Shown: piece after piece, positions 33,861 through 43,416 of the stretch
Layout of the letters: every line of letters starts with the position of its first letter
Position numbering within the stretch: position 1 is the stretch's first letter
From: an uncultured Dokdonia sp.
Lineage (GTDB): Bacteria > Bacteroidota > Bacteroidia > Flavobacteriales > Flavobacteriaceae
Length of the DNA stretch: 64,000 nucleotides
Direction: 5' to 3'
Assembly (NCBI RefSeq): GCF_947496725.1
Contig: NZ_CANMDS010000002.1
Location: 558,001 to 622,000, forward strand
Notes under the pieces: model-generated
Seen by the model: only the letters and a program-made list of their open reading frames with translations
The model's database searches: none
Told to the model about the DNA's origin: nothing
Program-made: the position numbers and the translations under genes

Positions 33861-34610
33861 ATGAAATCCCTACCTTCGTTTATAATGTCTATACTAGAAA
33901 ACATAATAAGGGCTGCTCAGTATAAAAAGCAATTGCTCGCCATACTCATAGATCCAGATAAGTTTGAGGTGGATGGTGATGAGAAGAGTAGCGCTTTCGC
34001 GAAAGCGTACTTAAAAAAAATCCCCGCGCAAACTACACATCTTTTTATAGGTGGTAGTACAGATCACAACCACAAAACAGAAAAAGTAGTACAACTCCTC
34101 AAAGCCGAAACAGATTTGCCAGTACTATTATTTCCGGGAGATTACACACAAGTTACTCCAGAGGCAGATGCGCTACTGTTTTTATCACTACTCTCTGGCG
34201 ATAATCCGGAGTTTTTGATAGGGCAGCAAGTAAAAGCCGCACGAGTAGTGCAACAAAGCAATCTTGAAGTCATACCTACGGGTTACCTTCTCATAGATGG
34301 CGGGTCGCAAACGGCAGTTGAGAGAGTGAGTAATACGCAACCACTATCTCAAAATGAACCAGAAACTATAATAACGACTGCTCTAGCGGGACAATATCTG
34401 GGCAAAAAACTAATATATCTAGAGGCGGGAAGCGGTGCTAGAAGTGCAGTACAGCCTCATATTATAACATCAGTACGTGAGGCGATTACCATACCCATAA
34501 TTGTAGGTGGGGGCATACGTACAGAGCGTGCTATGCAAGCGGCTTTTACCGCTGGGGCTACAATGGTAGTGATAGGCACGGCTTTTGAAGATAATACCTG
34601 GAATAACTAA
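33861..34610 (+). CDS. Geranylgeranylglyceryl phosphate synthase family protein (PcrB-like)
   Basis: 249-residue TIM-barrel prenyltransferase of the GGGPS/PcrB family, joining a polyprenyl diphosphate to glycerol-1-phosphate. Visible motifs: LAILIDPDKF near 27-36, LFIGGSTDHN, LPVLLFPGDYTQ, GYLLIDGG, YLEAGSGA and the phosphate-binding end IIVGGGIRTERAMQAAFTAGATMVVIGTAFE. Bacteroidetes commonly carry the longer group II enzyme; the lipid product in these bacteria is not well established. The internal ATG at 33885 (MSILENI) may be the real start. A full palindrome encodes SAFAKAY near residues 44-50. Confidence 0.9.
   Translation: MKSLPSFIMSILENIIRAAQYKKQLLAILIDPDKFEVDGDEKSSAFAKAYLKKIPAQTTHLFIGGSTDHNHKTEKVVQLLKAETDLPVLLFPGDYTQVTPEADALLFLSLLSGDNPEFLIGQQVKAARVVQQSNLEVIPTGYLLIDGGSQTAVERVSNTQPLSQNEPETIITTALAGQYLGKKLIYLEAGSGARSAVQPHIITSVREAITIPIIVGGGIRTERAMQAAFTAGATMVVIGTAFEDNTWNN
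33992..34007. repeat. Palindrome copy 13 (full 16-mer), inside the GGGP synthase gene
   Basis: CGCTTTCGCGAAAGCG encodes AFAKA between the first barrel strand and LFIGGS. Confidence 0.95.
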
Positions 34611-34637
34611 CGGTTTAAAACCACTACATTTGTTTAT

Positions 34638-35597
34638 ATGAAAGTTTTCTTCTTAGCCATAGTACTTACATTAACTGCGGTTGTAAATAGCCAAACTTCC
34701 TTTGTTAAAGATGCAGTTACAAAGACGCCGGTTTCTTTTGCAACTATCTCTTTTGGAGATGGGCGAGGTACATTTGCTGGAGAAGAGGGAGAGTTTAGAT
34801 TTGAGGCGTCTAAGTATAAAGACATTGACAGTCTTTACATTTCGGCAATAGGTTTTGAGAGTAAGGCAGTTGCTACAAAGGGACTGATTTCTCAAGTACT
34901 CTTAAAGCCTGCAGCAAGCCAGCTAGAGGAAGTGGTTCTCACCTCAGAAAAAAAAGGAAAGTATAAAAAGAAAAAGCTCAAAGAAACTACACACATCAAC
35001 TATTATAATAGCTGGCTTCCTACAGTAGAAAGTGAGGTGGCTGTGTTTTTTGAAAGGCAAGAGGGTAAGTCTACAAAAGTGGCGCAACTCTGGCTACCTA
35101 TTAATTCAGAAAAGGAGTTTCGTAAAAAGGGTAATATGAAGTTTTCTACTCTTTTTAGAATTCAGTTTTATAAAAATGATAACGGACTACCTGGTGATGC
35201 TATGGTACACGATGATATCGTTTTTCGCGTAAGCGAGCAAGATGATGAGATGTATGAATTAGACATTTCAAAATTCCAAATCTTTATCCCTAAAGGTGGG
35301 TTATATGCATCTTTACAAGTACTAGGCTATGCAGACCCTCAAGGAAAATTGATACAGACTAAAAAATATAATGAGATAGAAACGCCTAGAGGTATACAAA
35401 AGGTATCTATCACTTTTAGACCGCTGTTGCCTTTTACAAATGATCTTCCTGCGCAAAAGACATTTGTAAGAAGGGTGTTTTTTAATAATAAAAAATGGCA
35501 AGTGTTTGATAAATCTTATAACGAGAATTCTGCACTAGTAAAGACAGGTCACGTAAACTATGGGATGGGAGCACTTTTGCACATCTATAATAAATAA
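34638..35597 (+). CDS. Secreted protein with carboxypeptidase-regulatory-like domain
   Basis: 319 residues: signal peptide 1-18, then a domain of about 75 residues of the carboxypeptidase-D regulatory-like type (VKDAVTKTPVSFATISFGDGRGTFAGEEGEFRF ... LYISAIGFESKAV). A Lys-rich linker follows (KKGKYKKKKLKE) and an unrecognised beta-rich C-terminal domain. Such proteins are common in Bacteroidetes envelopes. It starts 27 bp after GGGP synthase and ends 6 bp before the thiamine-binding protein gene, so it may belong to one operon with them. Confidence 0.8.
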   Translation: MKVFFLAIVLTLTAVVNSQTSFVKDAVTKTPVSFATISFGDGRGTFAGEEGEFRFEASKYKDIDSLYISAIGFESKAVATKGLISQVLLKPAASQLEEVVLTSEKKGKYKKKKLKETTHINYYNSWLPTVESEVAVFFERQEGKSTKVAQLWLPINSEKEFRKKGNMKFSTLFRIQFYKNDNGLPGDAMVHDDIVFRVSEQDDEMYELDISKFQIFIPKGGLYASLQVLGYADPQGKLIQTKKYNEIETPRGIQKVSITFRPLLPFTNDLPAQKTFVRRVFFNNKKWQVFDKSYNENSALVKTGHVNYGMGALLHIYNK

Positions 35598-35603
35598 GAA
35601 ATT

Positions 35604-35864
35604 ATGAATATATCTGTAGACCTTACTTTTAGTCCTTTGCAGGATGATTATGAAGGGCATATTATAAATTTTATAAAAAGGCTACGTGACTCAGGCCTCA
35701 CCGTTATAGAAAACCCTCTTGCGACGCAGGTTTATGGTGATTATGATGAGGTGATGGGGCTTCTCACTGTAGAGATGAAGCGCAGTTTTAAAGAAGTGGG
35801 TATAGGCCTCTTTTACATAAAAATGGTAAAAACAGATCGCTCAGACTATGTCGCAGATTTTTGA
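35604..35864 (+). CDS. Thiamine-binding protein (MTH1187/YkoF-like, DUF77)
   Basis: 86-residue ferredoxin-like protein of the thiamine-binding family: ISVDLTFSPLQDDYEGHIINFIKRL, then the diagnostic ENPLATQVYGDYDEVMGLL and a helix EMKRSFKEVG. Family members bind thiamine or related pyrimidines in the cytosol. It overlaps the start of the pnuC gene by 17 bp. With a PnuC-family transporter and a small kinase directly behind, the set looks like a vitamin (thiamine or nicotinamide riboside) salvage unit. Confidence 0.85.
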   Translation: MNISVDLTFSPLQDDYEGHIINFIKRLRDSGLTVIENPLATQVYGDYDEVMGLLTVEMKRSFKEVGIGLFYIKMVKTDRSDYVADF

Positions 35865-36480
35865 TTTCCTCTTTGGGCAATATGCGAGTTATGATACACT
35901 AGATATCGTATTAGAGTTACTTGCCTCTGTATTTACAATAGCATCGGTTATTTATTCAAAAAAGAATAATGTTCTGGTCTTTCCTACGGGGATGATTTGT
36001 ACAGCCATTTTTGTGTATTTATTACTCAAATGGGGTTTGCTAGGTGATATGATGATTAATGCATATTACTTTATTATGAGTGTTTACGGCTGGTATGTCT
36101 GGACCAGAACGGTAGATGGTACAGCAGTCACTCCTATTACCACTACCTCAAAAAAAGAACACATTATCACTGTGGGTATTTTTATAGCCGCGGCGGTATT
36201 TACATATGTGGTATACATCACTTTTGATAAAATTTCACACTGGACATCATATATAGATATGATTACTACAGGCATTTTCTTTGTAGGAATGTGGCTTATG
36301 GCAAAGCGTAAAATAGAAAACTGGATTTACTGGATTATAGGTGATATCATTACTGTGCCCTTATATTTTTATAAAGGTTTAACCTTTAGTAGTATCTTGT
36401 ATTTTGCATTAACAATTATTGCCGTTTTCGGTTATTTAGAATGGAAGAAAAACTTAGACAAGTCCCTAGCAGTTGTATAA
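35848..36480 (+). CDS. PnuC/PnuT family vitamin transporter
   Basis: 210-residue inner-membrane protein with about seven helices and the PnuC pattern: ELLASVFTIASVIYSKKNNVLVFPTGMICTAIFVYLLLKWGLLGDMMINAYYFIMSVYGWYVW, and later NWIYWIIGDIITVPLYFYKG. PnuC carries nicotinamide riboside; the Bacteroidetes relative PnuT is assigned to thiamine. The DUF77 neighbour favours thiamine and the NadR-like kinase favours nicotinamide riboside, so I leave the substrate open. No TPP riboswitch is visible upstream. It overlaps both neighbours (17 and 40 bp). Confidence 0.9.
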   Translation: MSQIFDFLFGQYASYDTLDIVLELLASVFTIASVIYSKKNNVLVFPTGMICTAIFVYLLLKWGLLGDMMINAYYFIMSVYGWYVWTRTVDGTAVTPITTTSKKEHIITVGIFIAAAVFTYVVYITFDKISHWTSYIDMITTGIFFVGMWLMAKRKIENWIYWIIGDIITVPLYFYKGLTFSSILYFALTIIAVFGYLEWKKNLDKSLAVV

Positions 36481-37001
36481 GAGTATGTCTTTTTGGACCA
36501 GAGAGTAGTGGGAAAAGTACGCTTTCGCGAAAGCTATCAGAGCATTACAACGCTCCCCTGGTAGAAGAATTCGCCCGAGAATATTTACAAGAACTTTGGG
36601 ATAAGGAGCAGAAAATCTGTAGACCCAAAGATTTACTTCCCATAGCTGCTGGACAGATGGATTTAGAAAATAAAGCAGCCGCAAGCACAGATAGGCTTAT
36701 CATTTGCGATACAGATGTACTTACTACAAAGGTCTATAGTGAAGCATATTATGATGGGTGGTACCCAGAATTATTAGAGAAAGTAGCGTTAGAGAATCAA
36801 TATGATTTGTATCTTTTAACCTACATAGATACACCTTGGGAAGAAGATGATCTACGAGATAGGCCAGACCGGCGGTTAGAAATGTTTAAAGCTTTTGAAG
36901 GCGCTTTGATAAAATATAACAGACCTTACATTTTAATGAAGGGACGAGTACAAGAGCGAGTGACTGAGGCAACTCAGGTAATTAACACACTATTAGTTTG
37001 A
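36441..37001 (+). CDS. NadR-like P-loop kinase (AAA_28)
   Basis: 186 residues with Walker A GPESSGKST (19-27) and the LFGPESSGKSTLSRKLSEHY opening of the ribosylnicotinamide kinase domain of NadR. The segment IICDTDVLTTKVYSEAYY and a lid with LRDRPDRR also fit. There is no nucleotidylyl-transferase or HTH domain, so it is the kinase module alone. It may phosphorylate nicotinamide riboside or another imported vitamin. A 14-bp palindrome encodes LSRKLS directly after the P-loop. It overlaps pnuC by 40 bp and the next gene by 4 (TTGA). Confidence 0.88.
   Translation: MEEKLRQVPSSCIRVCLFGPESSGKSTLSRKLSEHYNAPLVEEFAREYLQELWDKEQKICRPKDLLPIAAGQMDLENKAAASTDRLIICDTDVLTTKVYSEAYYDGWYPELLEKVALENQYDLYLLTYIDTPWEEDDLRDRPDRRLEMFKAFEGALIKYNRPYILMKGRVQERVTEATQVINTLLV
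36521..36534. repeat. Palindrome copy 14 (14 bp), inside the NadR-like kinase gene
   Basis: GCTTTCGCGAAAGC encodes LSRK in the helix following the Walker A motif, with family spacing unchanged. Confidence 0.92.
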
Positions 37002-38554
37002 AAATAACAGAAGAAGATAAAAAGCAACTGGACCAAAGAGGCATTGCACTAGAGCAAGTACAGAGTCAGTTTGAGAGTCTAACCAAAGGAATTCCTTTTG
37101 CAGATTTAAGGGATGCCGCCACAGATGGAAATGGAATACTCATCTTATCTTCAGATCAAGAAAAAGCACTTGTAGAAAAATTTGATCAATCTAGTAGTAA
37201 CCTCGAGTTATTAAAGTTTACACCAGCCTCTGGTGCGGCAACTAGAATGTTTAAATTTCTCTTTCAGTTTTATGATGATTACAATCCCGTAGAGGGTTCA
37301 ATAAATGCTTACATTAATAAGAAAGGAGTTCCAGAACTACGCTTATTTTTTGTGGGATTAGATAGCTTCCCTTTTTATAAAAAGGTGCGTAAGCGCATTA
37401 AGAAGAGATACAGTGATGGAGAATCACTAGATATAGATGTAAATAGACTGCGGTTTATAAAAATATTGCTCAATGAAGATGAGCTTAATTTTGGAAACAA
37501 ACCTAAAGGCTTATTCCCATTCCACAGGTATAAAAAAAATATTGCTACAGCTTTTGAGGAACACCTATTTGAAGGCGCATCTTATGCGGCAAAAGATGGA
37601 GTAGCGCGTTTGCACTTTACAATCTCTGAGGCACATTTAGAACGTTTTCAAAAACAGTTTGAAAAACGTAAAGACTACGTACAAGAAAAAACTGCCACTT
37701 CTTTTGACATTTCATACTCATTTCAATCTCCAGCTACAGATACTGTTGCACTAGCAAGTAATGGAGAATTGCTTAGGGATAAAGAAGGACAACTAGTTTT
37801 TAGACCTGGTGGTCACGGAGCACTTATAAACAACCTTAATGAGCAAGATGCAGATGTTATTTTTATAAAAAACATAGATAACGTAGTGGTAAGCAAGTAT
37901 CGTAAGAAGGTTGCTCAATGTAAAAAGATGCTAGCAGGTAAGTTGCTTGAAATACAAGAACAATCTTTTGCCTACTTGCATAAACTAGATGATGCCGAAG
38001 CTATAAATGAGCAAGTTATTTTAGAGATTGCTACATTTCTACAAAATGATCTTTTTATAAAGGTTGCATCAGATTTTGAGCGATACTCGCCTAGCTATCA
38101 AGTGGAGTACTTGAGAGAGCTTCTAGACAGGCCACTACGCGTTTGTGGTATGGTAAAAAATGAAGGAGAGCCAGGTGGAGGTCCGTTTTGGGTTCGTCAC
38201 GAAAATGGGAAGGAATGTCTCCAGATTGTAGAGAGTGTACAAATCAACCCTGGTGATAACGCACAGCAGCAAATTGTTACAAATGCTACTCACTTCAACC
38301 CAGTAGATATTGTTTGCGGAGTAAAAAATTACAAAGGTGAGAAATATGACCTTCTCAAATTTGTAGACTATAAAGCCGGATTCATAGCTTCAAAAAGTTA
38401 CGAGGGACAGAAAATAAAAGCACTTGAGCACCCCGGTCTTTGGAACGGAGGAATGGCACACTGGAATACCATCTTTATTGAAGTACCGCTCTTAACGTTC
38501 AATCCTGTAAAAACGGTAAATGATCTCCTTAAACCAGCTCATCAGGTTAGGTGA
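36998..38554 (+). CDS. DUF4301 family protein (nucleotidyltransferase-like)
   Basis: 518 residues, start TTG overlapping the preceding TGA (TTGA), supported by the natural N-terminus KITEEDKKQLDQRGI. The early LKFTPASGAATRMFKFL resembles the P-A-x-G-x-G-T-R-M loop of sugar nucleotidyltransferases, and RPGGHGALINNLNEQDADVIFIKNIDN resembles their later core. DUF4301 occurs widely in Bacteroidetes without known function. It closes the run of overlapping genes from 35604. Confidence 0.85.
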   Translation: MKITEEDKKQLDQRGIALEQVQSQFESLTKGIPFADLRDAATDGNGILILSSDQEKALVEKFDQSSSNLELLKFTPASGAATRMFKFLFQFYDDYNPVEGSINAYINKKGVPELRLFFVGLDSFPFYKKVRKRIKKRYSDGESLDIDVNRLRFIKILLNEDELNFGNKPKGLFPFHRYKKNIATAFEEHLFEGASYAAKDGVARLHFTISEAHLERFQKQFEKRKDYVQEKTATSFDISYSFQSPATDTVALASNGELLRDKEGQLVFRPGGHGALINNLNEQDADVIFIKNIDNVVVSKYRKKVAQCKKMLAGKLLEIQEQSFAYLHKLDDAEAINEQVILEIATFLQNDLFIKVASDFERYSPSYQVEYLRELLDRPLRVCGMVKNEGEPGGGPFWVRHENGKECLQIVESVQINPGDNAQQQIVTNATHFNPVDIVCGVKNYKGEKYDLLKFVDYKAGFIASKSYEGQKIKALEHPGLWNGGMAHWNTIFIEVPLLTFNPVKTVNDLLKPAHQVR

Positions 38555-38568
38555 AATGTTTTTTATTA

Positions 38569-38584
38569 CGCTTTCGCGAAAGCG
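38569..38584. repeat. Palindrome copy 15 (full 16-mer), intergenic
   Basis: CGCTTTCGCGAAAGCG lies 15 bp after the DUF4301 stop and about 100 bp before the cry-DASH start. Confidence 0.95.
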
Positions 38585-38686
38585 AACCACTCAATCTTAA
38601 TGCTAATGTTGTATAATGAGGTTAAAATTTGTTTAATCTTTTTAACAAAACAATAAACAATAGTATCTTTATTCTAAAATTAGGAT

Positions 38687-39985
38687 ATGGATACCGCATT
38701 GGTATGGTTTAGAAATAATCTTAGAGTTCAAGATAACGCGTCACTTACGGCGGCTATTGCTACTGGTAAAAGAGTTGTCGGTGTTTATTATTTTGATCCT
38801 CGTCATTATGAGGAGGGTGATTTTGGTTTTAAAAAGACCGAAAAATATAGAGCTAAGTTTTTTATTGAAACAATAGAAAATCTAAAAGCAAATCTAGACA
38901 AGCTCAATATCACCTTGCTAGTTTATAACCACAAGCCCGAAGAGCATATAACCTCTGTAGTTAAAAGTTATAAAGTAACTAGCCTGCATTCTCAAAAAGA
39001 GTGGACGGCAGAAGAGGTTAAAGTTACAAACGCTGTAGAGCGCGCAATACCTGAAGTAAGTCACGAGCTGGTGTATGATCAGTTTCTATTTCACCCAGAT
39101 GATATTCCCTTCAATACCATAACAGAGGTTCCTAAAATTTTTACACAGTTTAGAAAAAAGTGCGAGAAAGAAAGTAATGTGAGACCTATCTTCAAAGAGC
39201 TTACGGAACTACCGCAAGAAAATATCTTAACTACCGTAACTCCTATACCTACACTAGAAGACTTAAGATTAGACACCTTTGTAAAAGATCACCGCACAGC
39301 ATTCCCTTGGGAAGGTGGAGAAGATGCTGCTTGGGCTCGTCTTAATGACTATTTCTGGACCACACAAAAGCTTGCATACTACAAGAAAACCCGTAACGGT
39401 CTCATAGGTGAAGGTTATAGCTCTAAGCTCTCAGCCTGGCTTGCAAATGGCTCCATATCTACAAGGCAGATTTATTGGGAGGTAAAAAGATTTGAAAAAG
39501 AAGTCAAAAAAAATCAAGACACCTACTGGCTCATATTTGAGCTTATATGGAGAGATTATTTTAAGTACGTCTCTCTTAAACACGGTGATAACATTTTTAA
39601 AATAGGAGGTATTCTCAATAAAGAATACGACTGGAAGCATAACAATAAAGCCCAACGCGAGTGGATTAATGGGAATACAAAATATGATTTTGTAAATGCA
39701 AATATGATTGAGCTCAAAGAAACTGGCTGGATGTCTAACCGCGGTCGTCAAAATGTTGCTAGCTTTTGGGCAAAAGAACAAGAGCAAGACTGGCGTGTAG
39801 GCGCAGCATATTTTGAAAGTATACTCATAGATTATGATGTACACAGCAACTGGGGTAACTGGATGTATAATGCTGGGGTAGGTAACGACCCTCGTGACCG
39901 TAAATTTAACATCAAGAGGCAGCAAGATATGTATGATGGAAGCGGGAAATATGTCAGACTATGGACGCAGGAAGAACTTTTTTAA
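38687..39985 (+). CDS. Cryptochrome DASH / photolyase
   Basis: 432-residue FAD- and folate-binding photolyase-family protein. The N-terminal antenna domain (ALVWFRNNLRVQDNASL) and the FAD domain (GYSSKLSAWLANGSISTRQIYWEV; RDYFKYVSLKHG; GWMSNRGRQNVASFWAK; DYDVHSNWGNWMYNAGVGNDPR) are typical of the DASH group, including the N-W-G-N-W end. DASH proteins repair cyclobutane dimers in single-stranded DNA and may sense blue light. It is first of four tightly packed light-related genes; its stop abuts the next ATG. Confidence 0.95.
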   Translation: MDTALVWFRNNLRVQDNASLTAAIATGKRVVGVYYFDPRHYEEGDFGFKKTEKYRAKFFIETIENLKANLDKLNITLLVYNHKPEEHITSVVKSYKVTSLHSQKEWTAEEVKVTNAVERAIPEVSHELVYDQFLFHPDDIPFNTITEVPKIFTQFRKKCEKESNVRPIFKELTELPQENILTTVTPIPTLEDLRLDTFVKDHRTAFPWEGGEDAAWARLNDYFWTTQKLAYYKKTRNGLIGEGYSSKLSAWLANGSISTRQIYWEVKRFEKEVKKNQDTYWLIFELIWRDYFKYVSLKHGDNIFKIGGILNKEYDWKHNNKAQREWINGNTKYDFVNANMIELKETGWMSNRGRQNVASFWAKEQEQDWRVGAAYFESILIDYDVHSNWGNWMYNAGVGNDPRDRKFNIKRQQDMYDGSGKYVRLWTQEELF

Positions 39986-41521
39986 ATGAAAAAATTACGA
40001 CTTATACTAGGTGACCAGCTCAATCATAAACACTCTTGGTATCAAGAGCAGGACGATGAGGTGGTGTACTTTATGGCAGAAATGCGCCAAGAAACAGACT
40101 ATGTAAAACATCATATTCAAAAGGTGGTTGCCTTTTTTATGGCTATGCGCGAGTTTGCAAGCTGGCTACAAGAGCGAGGTCATAAGATCGTTTATTACCA
40201 GCTAGATGATGCTCGTAACACACAAAGTCTTACAGAAAATCTTGAACAGCTTATAGCCCAGTATGATATTGAGCAGTTTGAGTATCAGTTACCAGACGAG
40301 TATAGACTGGATGAGTTATTAGTACGCTTTCGCGAAAGCGTAAACATTCCCGTACAATCTTGCGACACAGAGCATTTTATGAGTTCGCGCACAGATTTGC
40401 AAGAGTTCTTTAAAGGGAAGAAGCAATTTACAATGGAATACTTCTACCGTATGATGCGCAAGAGGTATGACATTATGATGATAAATGACAAAGATCCAGA
40501 AGGCGGAAAGTGGAATTTTGACCACAGTAACCGCAATAAGTGGAAGGGTGAGACCCTCATCCCACACGAGCGTGGTTTTAGAAAAGATGCACGAGAGATT
40601 GTTGAGCTACTAGAAAAAGAAGGAGTAAAAACCATAGGCCGCGTTACCGAAAAACACTTTAACTGGCCCACTAGTAGAGCAGATGGACTTTCTGTGTTGA
40701 GATATTTTTGTGAGAACCTGTTGGTGCATTTTGGCGATTATCAGGACGCTATGGATCCAGACCAAGCATATCTGTATCATAGTAGATTGAGCTTTGCGAT
40801 GAATAGTAAACTCCTAGATCCTCAAGAAGTAATTGAAACGGTTATAGACTACCGGAGAGACCATAGCGATGATATTTCTATAAGTCAGGTAGAGGGATTT
40901 GTAAGACAGATATTAGGCTGGAGAGAGTATATGAGAGGAATGTACTGGATGCAAATGCCAGAATTTGCTACCGTAAACACGCTAGAAAATACTAATGATT
41001 TACCAGATTTTTACTGGACGGGTAAAACTAAGATGAACTGCTTGAGCTGCAGTATAAATAATAGTCTTGATAATGCCTATGCACACCACATACAGCGACT
41101 TATGGTGACTGGTAATTATGCACTGCTTACAATGTGTGATCCATCACAGGTAGATGAGTGGTATTTGGGTATTTACATAGATGCAATAGAGTGGGTAGAA
41201 ATTACAAACACAAGAGGAATGTCACAATGGGCAGATGGCGGAAAGATTGCTACAAAACCCTATGTGTCAAGCGGTAGTTATATTAATAAAATGTCTAATT
41301 ATTGTAAGAGTTGTCATTACAAAGTGAGTAAGAAAACAGGAGAAGATGCCTGCCCTTTCAACGCTTTGTATTGGAATTTCTTAAGTGAGAAGCGTGCACA
41401 TTTTGAAAACAATAATAGAATGAATATGATGCTAAGCCTTCTTAATAAAATGGATAAGAAGACCTTGCAAGCACACCAAGAACGAGCGCAAGATATTATA
41501 GAGCATCCAGAGAATTATTGA
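39986..41521 (+). CDS. FeS-type (6-4) photolyase (PhrB/FeS-BCP family)
   Basis: 511 residues of the bacterial iron-sulfur photolyase/cryptochrome group. Four cysteines at 352, 440, 443 and 456 reproduce the spacing (88, 3, 13) of the 4Fe-4S ligands known in Agrobacterium PhrB. The start [11 protein letters not shown] and the block [22 protein letters not shown] are family hallmarks. Expected cofactors: FAD, a ribolumazine-type antenna and 4Fe-4S; role: repair of 6-4 photoproducts. A full palindrome encodes RFRESV at 114-119. It starts at the base after the cry-DASH stop. Confidence 0.94.
   Translation: MKKLRLILGDQLNHKHSWYQEQDDEVVYFMAEMRQETDYVKHHIQKVVAFFMAMREFASWLQERGHKIVYYQLDDARNTQSLTENLEQLIAQYDIEQFEYQLPDEYRLDELLVRFRESVNIPVQSCDTEHFMSSRTDLQEFFKGKKQFTMEYFYRMMRKRYDIMMINDKDPEGGKWNFDHSNRNKWKGETLIPHERGFRKDAREIVELLEKEGVKTIGRVTEKHFNWPTSRADGLSVLRYFCENLLVHFGDYQDAMDPDQAYLYHSRLSFAMNSKLLDPQEVIETVIDYRRDHSDDISISQVEGFVRQILGWREYMRGMYWMQMPEFATVNTLENTNDLPDFYWTGKTKMNCLSCSINNSLDNAYAHHIQRLMVTGNYALLTMCDPSQVDEWYLGIYIDAIEWVEITNTRGMSQWADGGKIATKPYVSSGSYINKMSNYCKSCHYKVSKKTGEDACPFNALYWNFLSEKRAHFENNNRMNMMLSLLNKMDKKTLQAHQERAQDIIEHPENY
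40325..40340. repeat. Palindrome copy 16 (full 16-mer), inside the FeS photolyase gene
   Basis: CGCTTTCGCGAAAGCG encodes RFRES. Confidence 0.95.
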
Positions 41522-43002
41522 GTAATAGTAAACCACATATCACCGTACACTGGTTTAAAAGAGACCTAAGATTACAAGATAACGAAAACTTGTGGCAGGC
41601 ACTTCAACATAGTGAACCTGTAATATTGCTATATATCTTTGAACCTTCTTTACTAAATGATGAGCATTATAGTGAGCGACATTTTAATTTTATAAAAGAA
41701 TCACTTCAGGATTTACAAAACAGGTTAGAAAATTATGGCAGCAAGATACTTGTTGTTCAAGATGAAGTGATACCCGTGTTTAAAAAATTACAGCAGCATT
41801 ACACTATAAAGCGGGTTTATTCTCACGTTGAAACTGGGATTCGAAAAACTTATGATAGAGATATTGCATTTAAGGTCTACCAGCAGTCTCAAGACATACG
41901 ATGGATACAATTTATAAATAATGGAGTAAGGCGCAGTTTAAGCAACAGAGTAGGCTGGGTACAAGGTTGGGAATGGTGGATGAGTGAGCCACAACGCATT
42001 TTTGTGCCGCAATGCGGAGACCTTGTTACAAAGAAAGAAATAGGGGTTCTTGAGCAGTATTTTGAGTGCATCTCTTTACAAACACCAAGAGATACAGTAT
42101 TTCAAAAAGGAGGCACTACAATGGGACTGCGTTATTATGATAGCTTTTTGAAGGACAGAATCAAAAATTATAACGCTCATATCTCAAAACCCTTGCTAGC
42201 TAGAAAGAGTTGTAGTCGCTTGTCTCCATATATAGCTTGGGGTAATCTGTCGGTGCGCGAGGTATGGCAGCGAGCAAAAAAGTTGCGACAAGACTCACCT
42301 TATAAAAGACAGATAGATGGTTTTACCTCGCGCCTTAGGTGGTCTGCCCATTTTATACAGAAGTTTGAGATGGAAGATACAATGGAGTTTGTAAGTGTAA
42401 ATAGAGGCTTCCATAGCTTAAAGAAGAAGTCTAACCCAGTCTATGCAAAGGCTTGGCAAGAGGGTAAAACGGGTTACCCGCTAGTAGATGCCTGTATGCG
42501 ATGCCTTGTAGAAACGGGTTATCTCAATTTTAGAATGAGAGCGCTTACGTTGTCATTTTTTACACACAACTTGTGGCAACCCTGGCAAGATGCCTCAGCA
42601 TTTCTTGCGAGGCAATTTTTAGATTTTGAGCCAGGTATACACTACCCGCAAATACAAATGCAAGCTGGGGAAACCGGTATTAATATGTTGCGTATTTATA
42701 ACCCTGTAAAAAACAGTTATGAACACGACCCAGAAGGAGAGTTTATAAAAAAGTGGATTCCAGAACTACGCGATGTACCGCTGTCATACATACACGAACC
42801 GTGGACGATGAGCCTCCTCGAGCAGCAGTTTTGTAATACAACCATAGGTAAGGACTACCCGCAACCTATTGTAAATATAAAAGAGACCCAAAAATATGCT
42901 ACAGATACAATGTGGAAATACAAAGAGCGTCCCGCTGTAAAGCAAGATGCTGTGCGCATTTTAAAACGACATACCTTAGTAGATAGACAGGTATGGGATT
43001 AA
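41518..43002 (+). CDS. Photolyase/cryptochrome family protein
   Basis: 494 residues, start TTG overlapping the previous TGA (TTGA). The N-terminal antenna domain opens [20 protein letters not shown]; the FAD domain has [72 protein letters not shown] and [25 protein letters not shown]. This subgroup, in which the usual N/D-W-D-x-D region is altered, is often encoded with FeS photolyases and DUF2805 proteins in marine bacteria. Whether it repairs DNA or senses light is unknown. Confidence 0.9.
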   Translation: MSNSKPHITVHWFKRDLRLQDNENLWQALQHSEPVILLYIFEPSLLNDEHYSERHFNFIKESLQDLQNRLENYGSKILVVQDEVIPVFKKLQQHYTIKRVYSHVETGIRKTYDRDIAFKVYQQSQDIRWIQFINNGVRRSLSNRVGWVQGWEWWMSEPQRIFVPQCGDLVTKKEIGVLEQYFECISLQTPRDTVFQKGGTTMGLRYYDSFLKDRIKNYNAHISKPLLARKSCSRLSPYIAWGNLSVREVWQRAKKLRQDSPYKRQIDGFTSRLRWSAHFIQKFEMEDTMEFVSVNRGFHSLKKKSNPVYAKAWQEGKTGYPLVDACMRCLVETGYLNFRMRALTLSFFTHNLWQPWQDASAFLARQFLDFEPGIHYPQIQMQAGETGINMLRIYNPVKNSYEHDPEGEFIKKWIPELRDVPLSYIHEPWTMSLLEQQFCNTTIGKDYPQPIVNIKETQKYATDTMWKYKERPAVKQDAVRILKRHTLVDRQVWD

Positions 43003-43027
43003 TAATAGATTACAAAAAAGAAGAAAT

Positions 43028-43312
43028 ATGAAAGAGTTTACAGATAGACAGTTAGATCGTATTATCGAGATGGCCTGGGAAGATCGCACTACTTTTGATG
43101 CGATTCAATTTCAGTTTGGGATAAGTGAGCGTGAGGTTATAGATATTATGCGTCGTGAGATGAAGCCTTCTAGTTTTAGAATGTGGCGCGCACGTGTGCA
43201 GGGTAGAAGTACAAAGCACGCCGCAAAGCGTAACTATGGAATAGATGATGCCCGTTTTAAGTGTAGTAGACAGAAACAGATTACACATAATAAAATATCT
43301 AAGAGAAGATAA
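43028..43312 (+). CDS. DUF2805 / TIGR03643 protein (photolyase-associated)
   Basis: 94-residue basic protein: FTDRQLDRIIEMAWEDRTTFDAIQFQFGISEREVIDIMRREMKPSSFRMWRARVQGRSTKH. The first half looks like a helix-turn-helix, the second half is Arg/Lys-rich, so DNA or RNA binding is plausible. The family is known only by its regular association with photolyase/cryptochrome genes. It lies 25 bp after the third photolyase gene and ends the cassette. Confidence 0.9.
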   Translation: MKEFTDRQLDRIIEMAWEDRTTFDAIQFQFGISEREVIDIMRREMKPSSFRMWRARVQGRSTKHAAKRNYGIDDARFKCSRQKQITHNKISKRR

Positions 43313-43370
43313 GTGCAAACCGCAGTAGGTTAAACTGTGAAGACGCTGTTAAGCTTTTCGTTTTAAGATA

Positions 43371-43397
43371 TTGTTTAATGATTGAGCATTATCTTTG
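43371..43397 (+). promoter_or_regulatory. Promoter of the DUF2452-msrA unit
   Basis: TTG (43371-43373), 16 nt, TATCTTTG (43390-43397). The -7 element is perfect; the spacer is slightly short. The start would be near 43404, placing palindrome copy 17 in the 5' UTR. Confidence 0.6.
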
Positions 43398-43416
43398 TAC
43401 AAAAAATGAGTTGTCA

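Noticed and set aside
33550-35603. A TPP riboswitch before the thiamine-binding/PnuC genes
   Set aside because: I looked for CTGAGA with the ACCC and GAACCTG blocks and found none in the available gaps.
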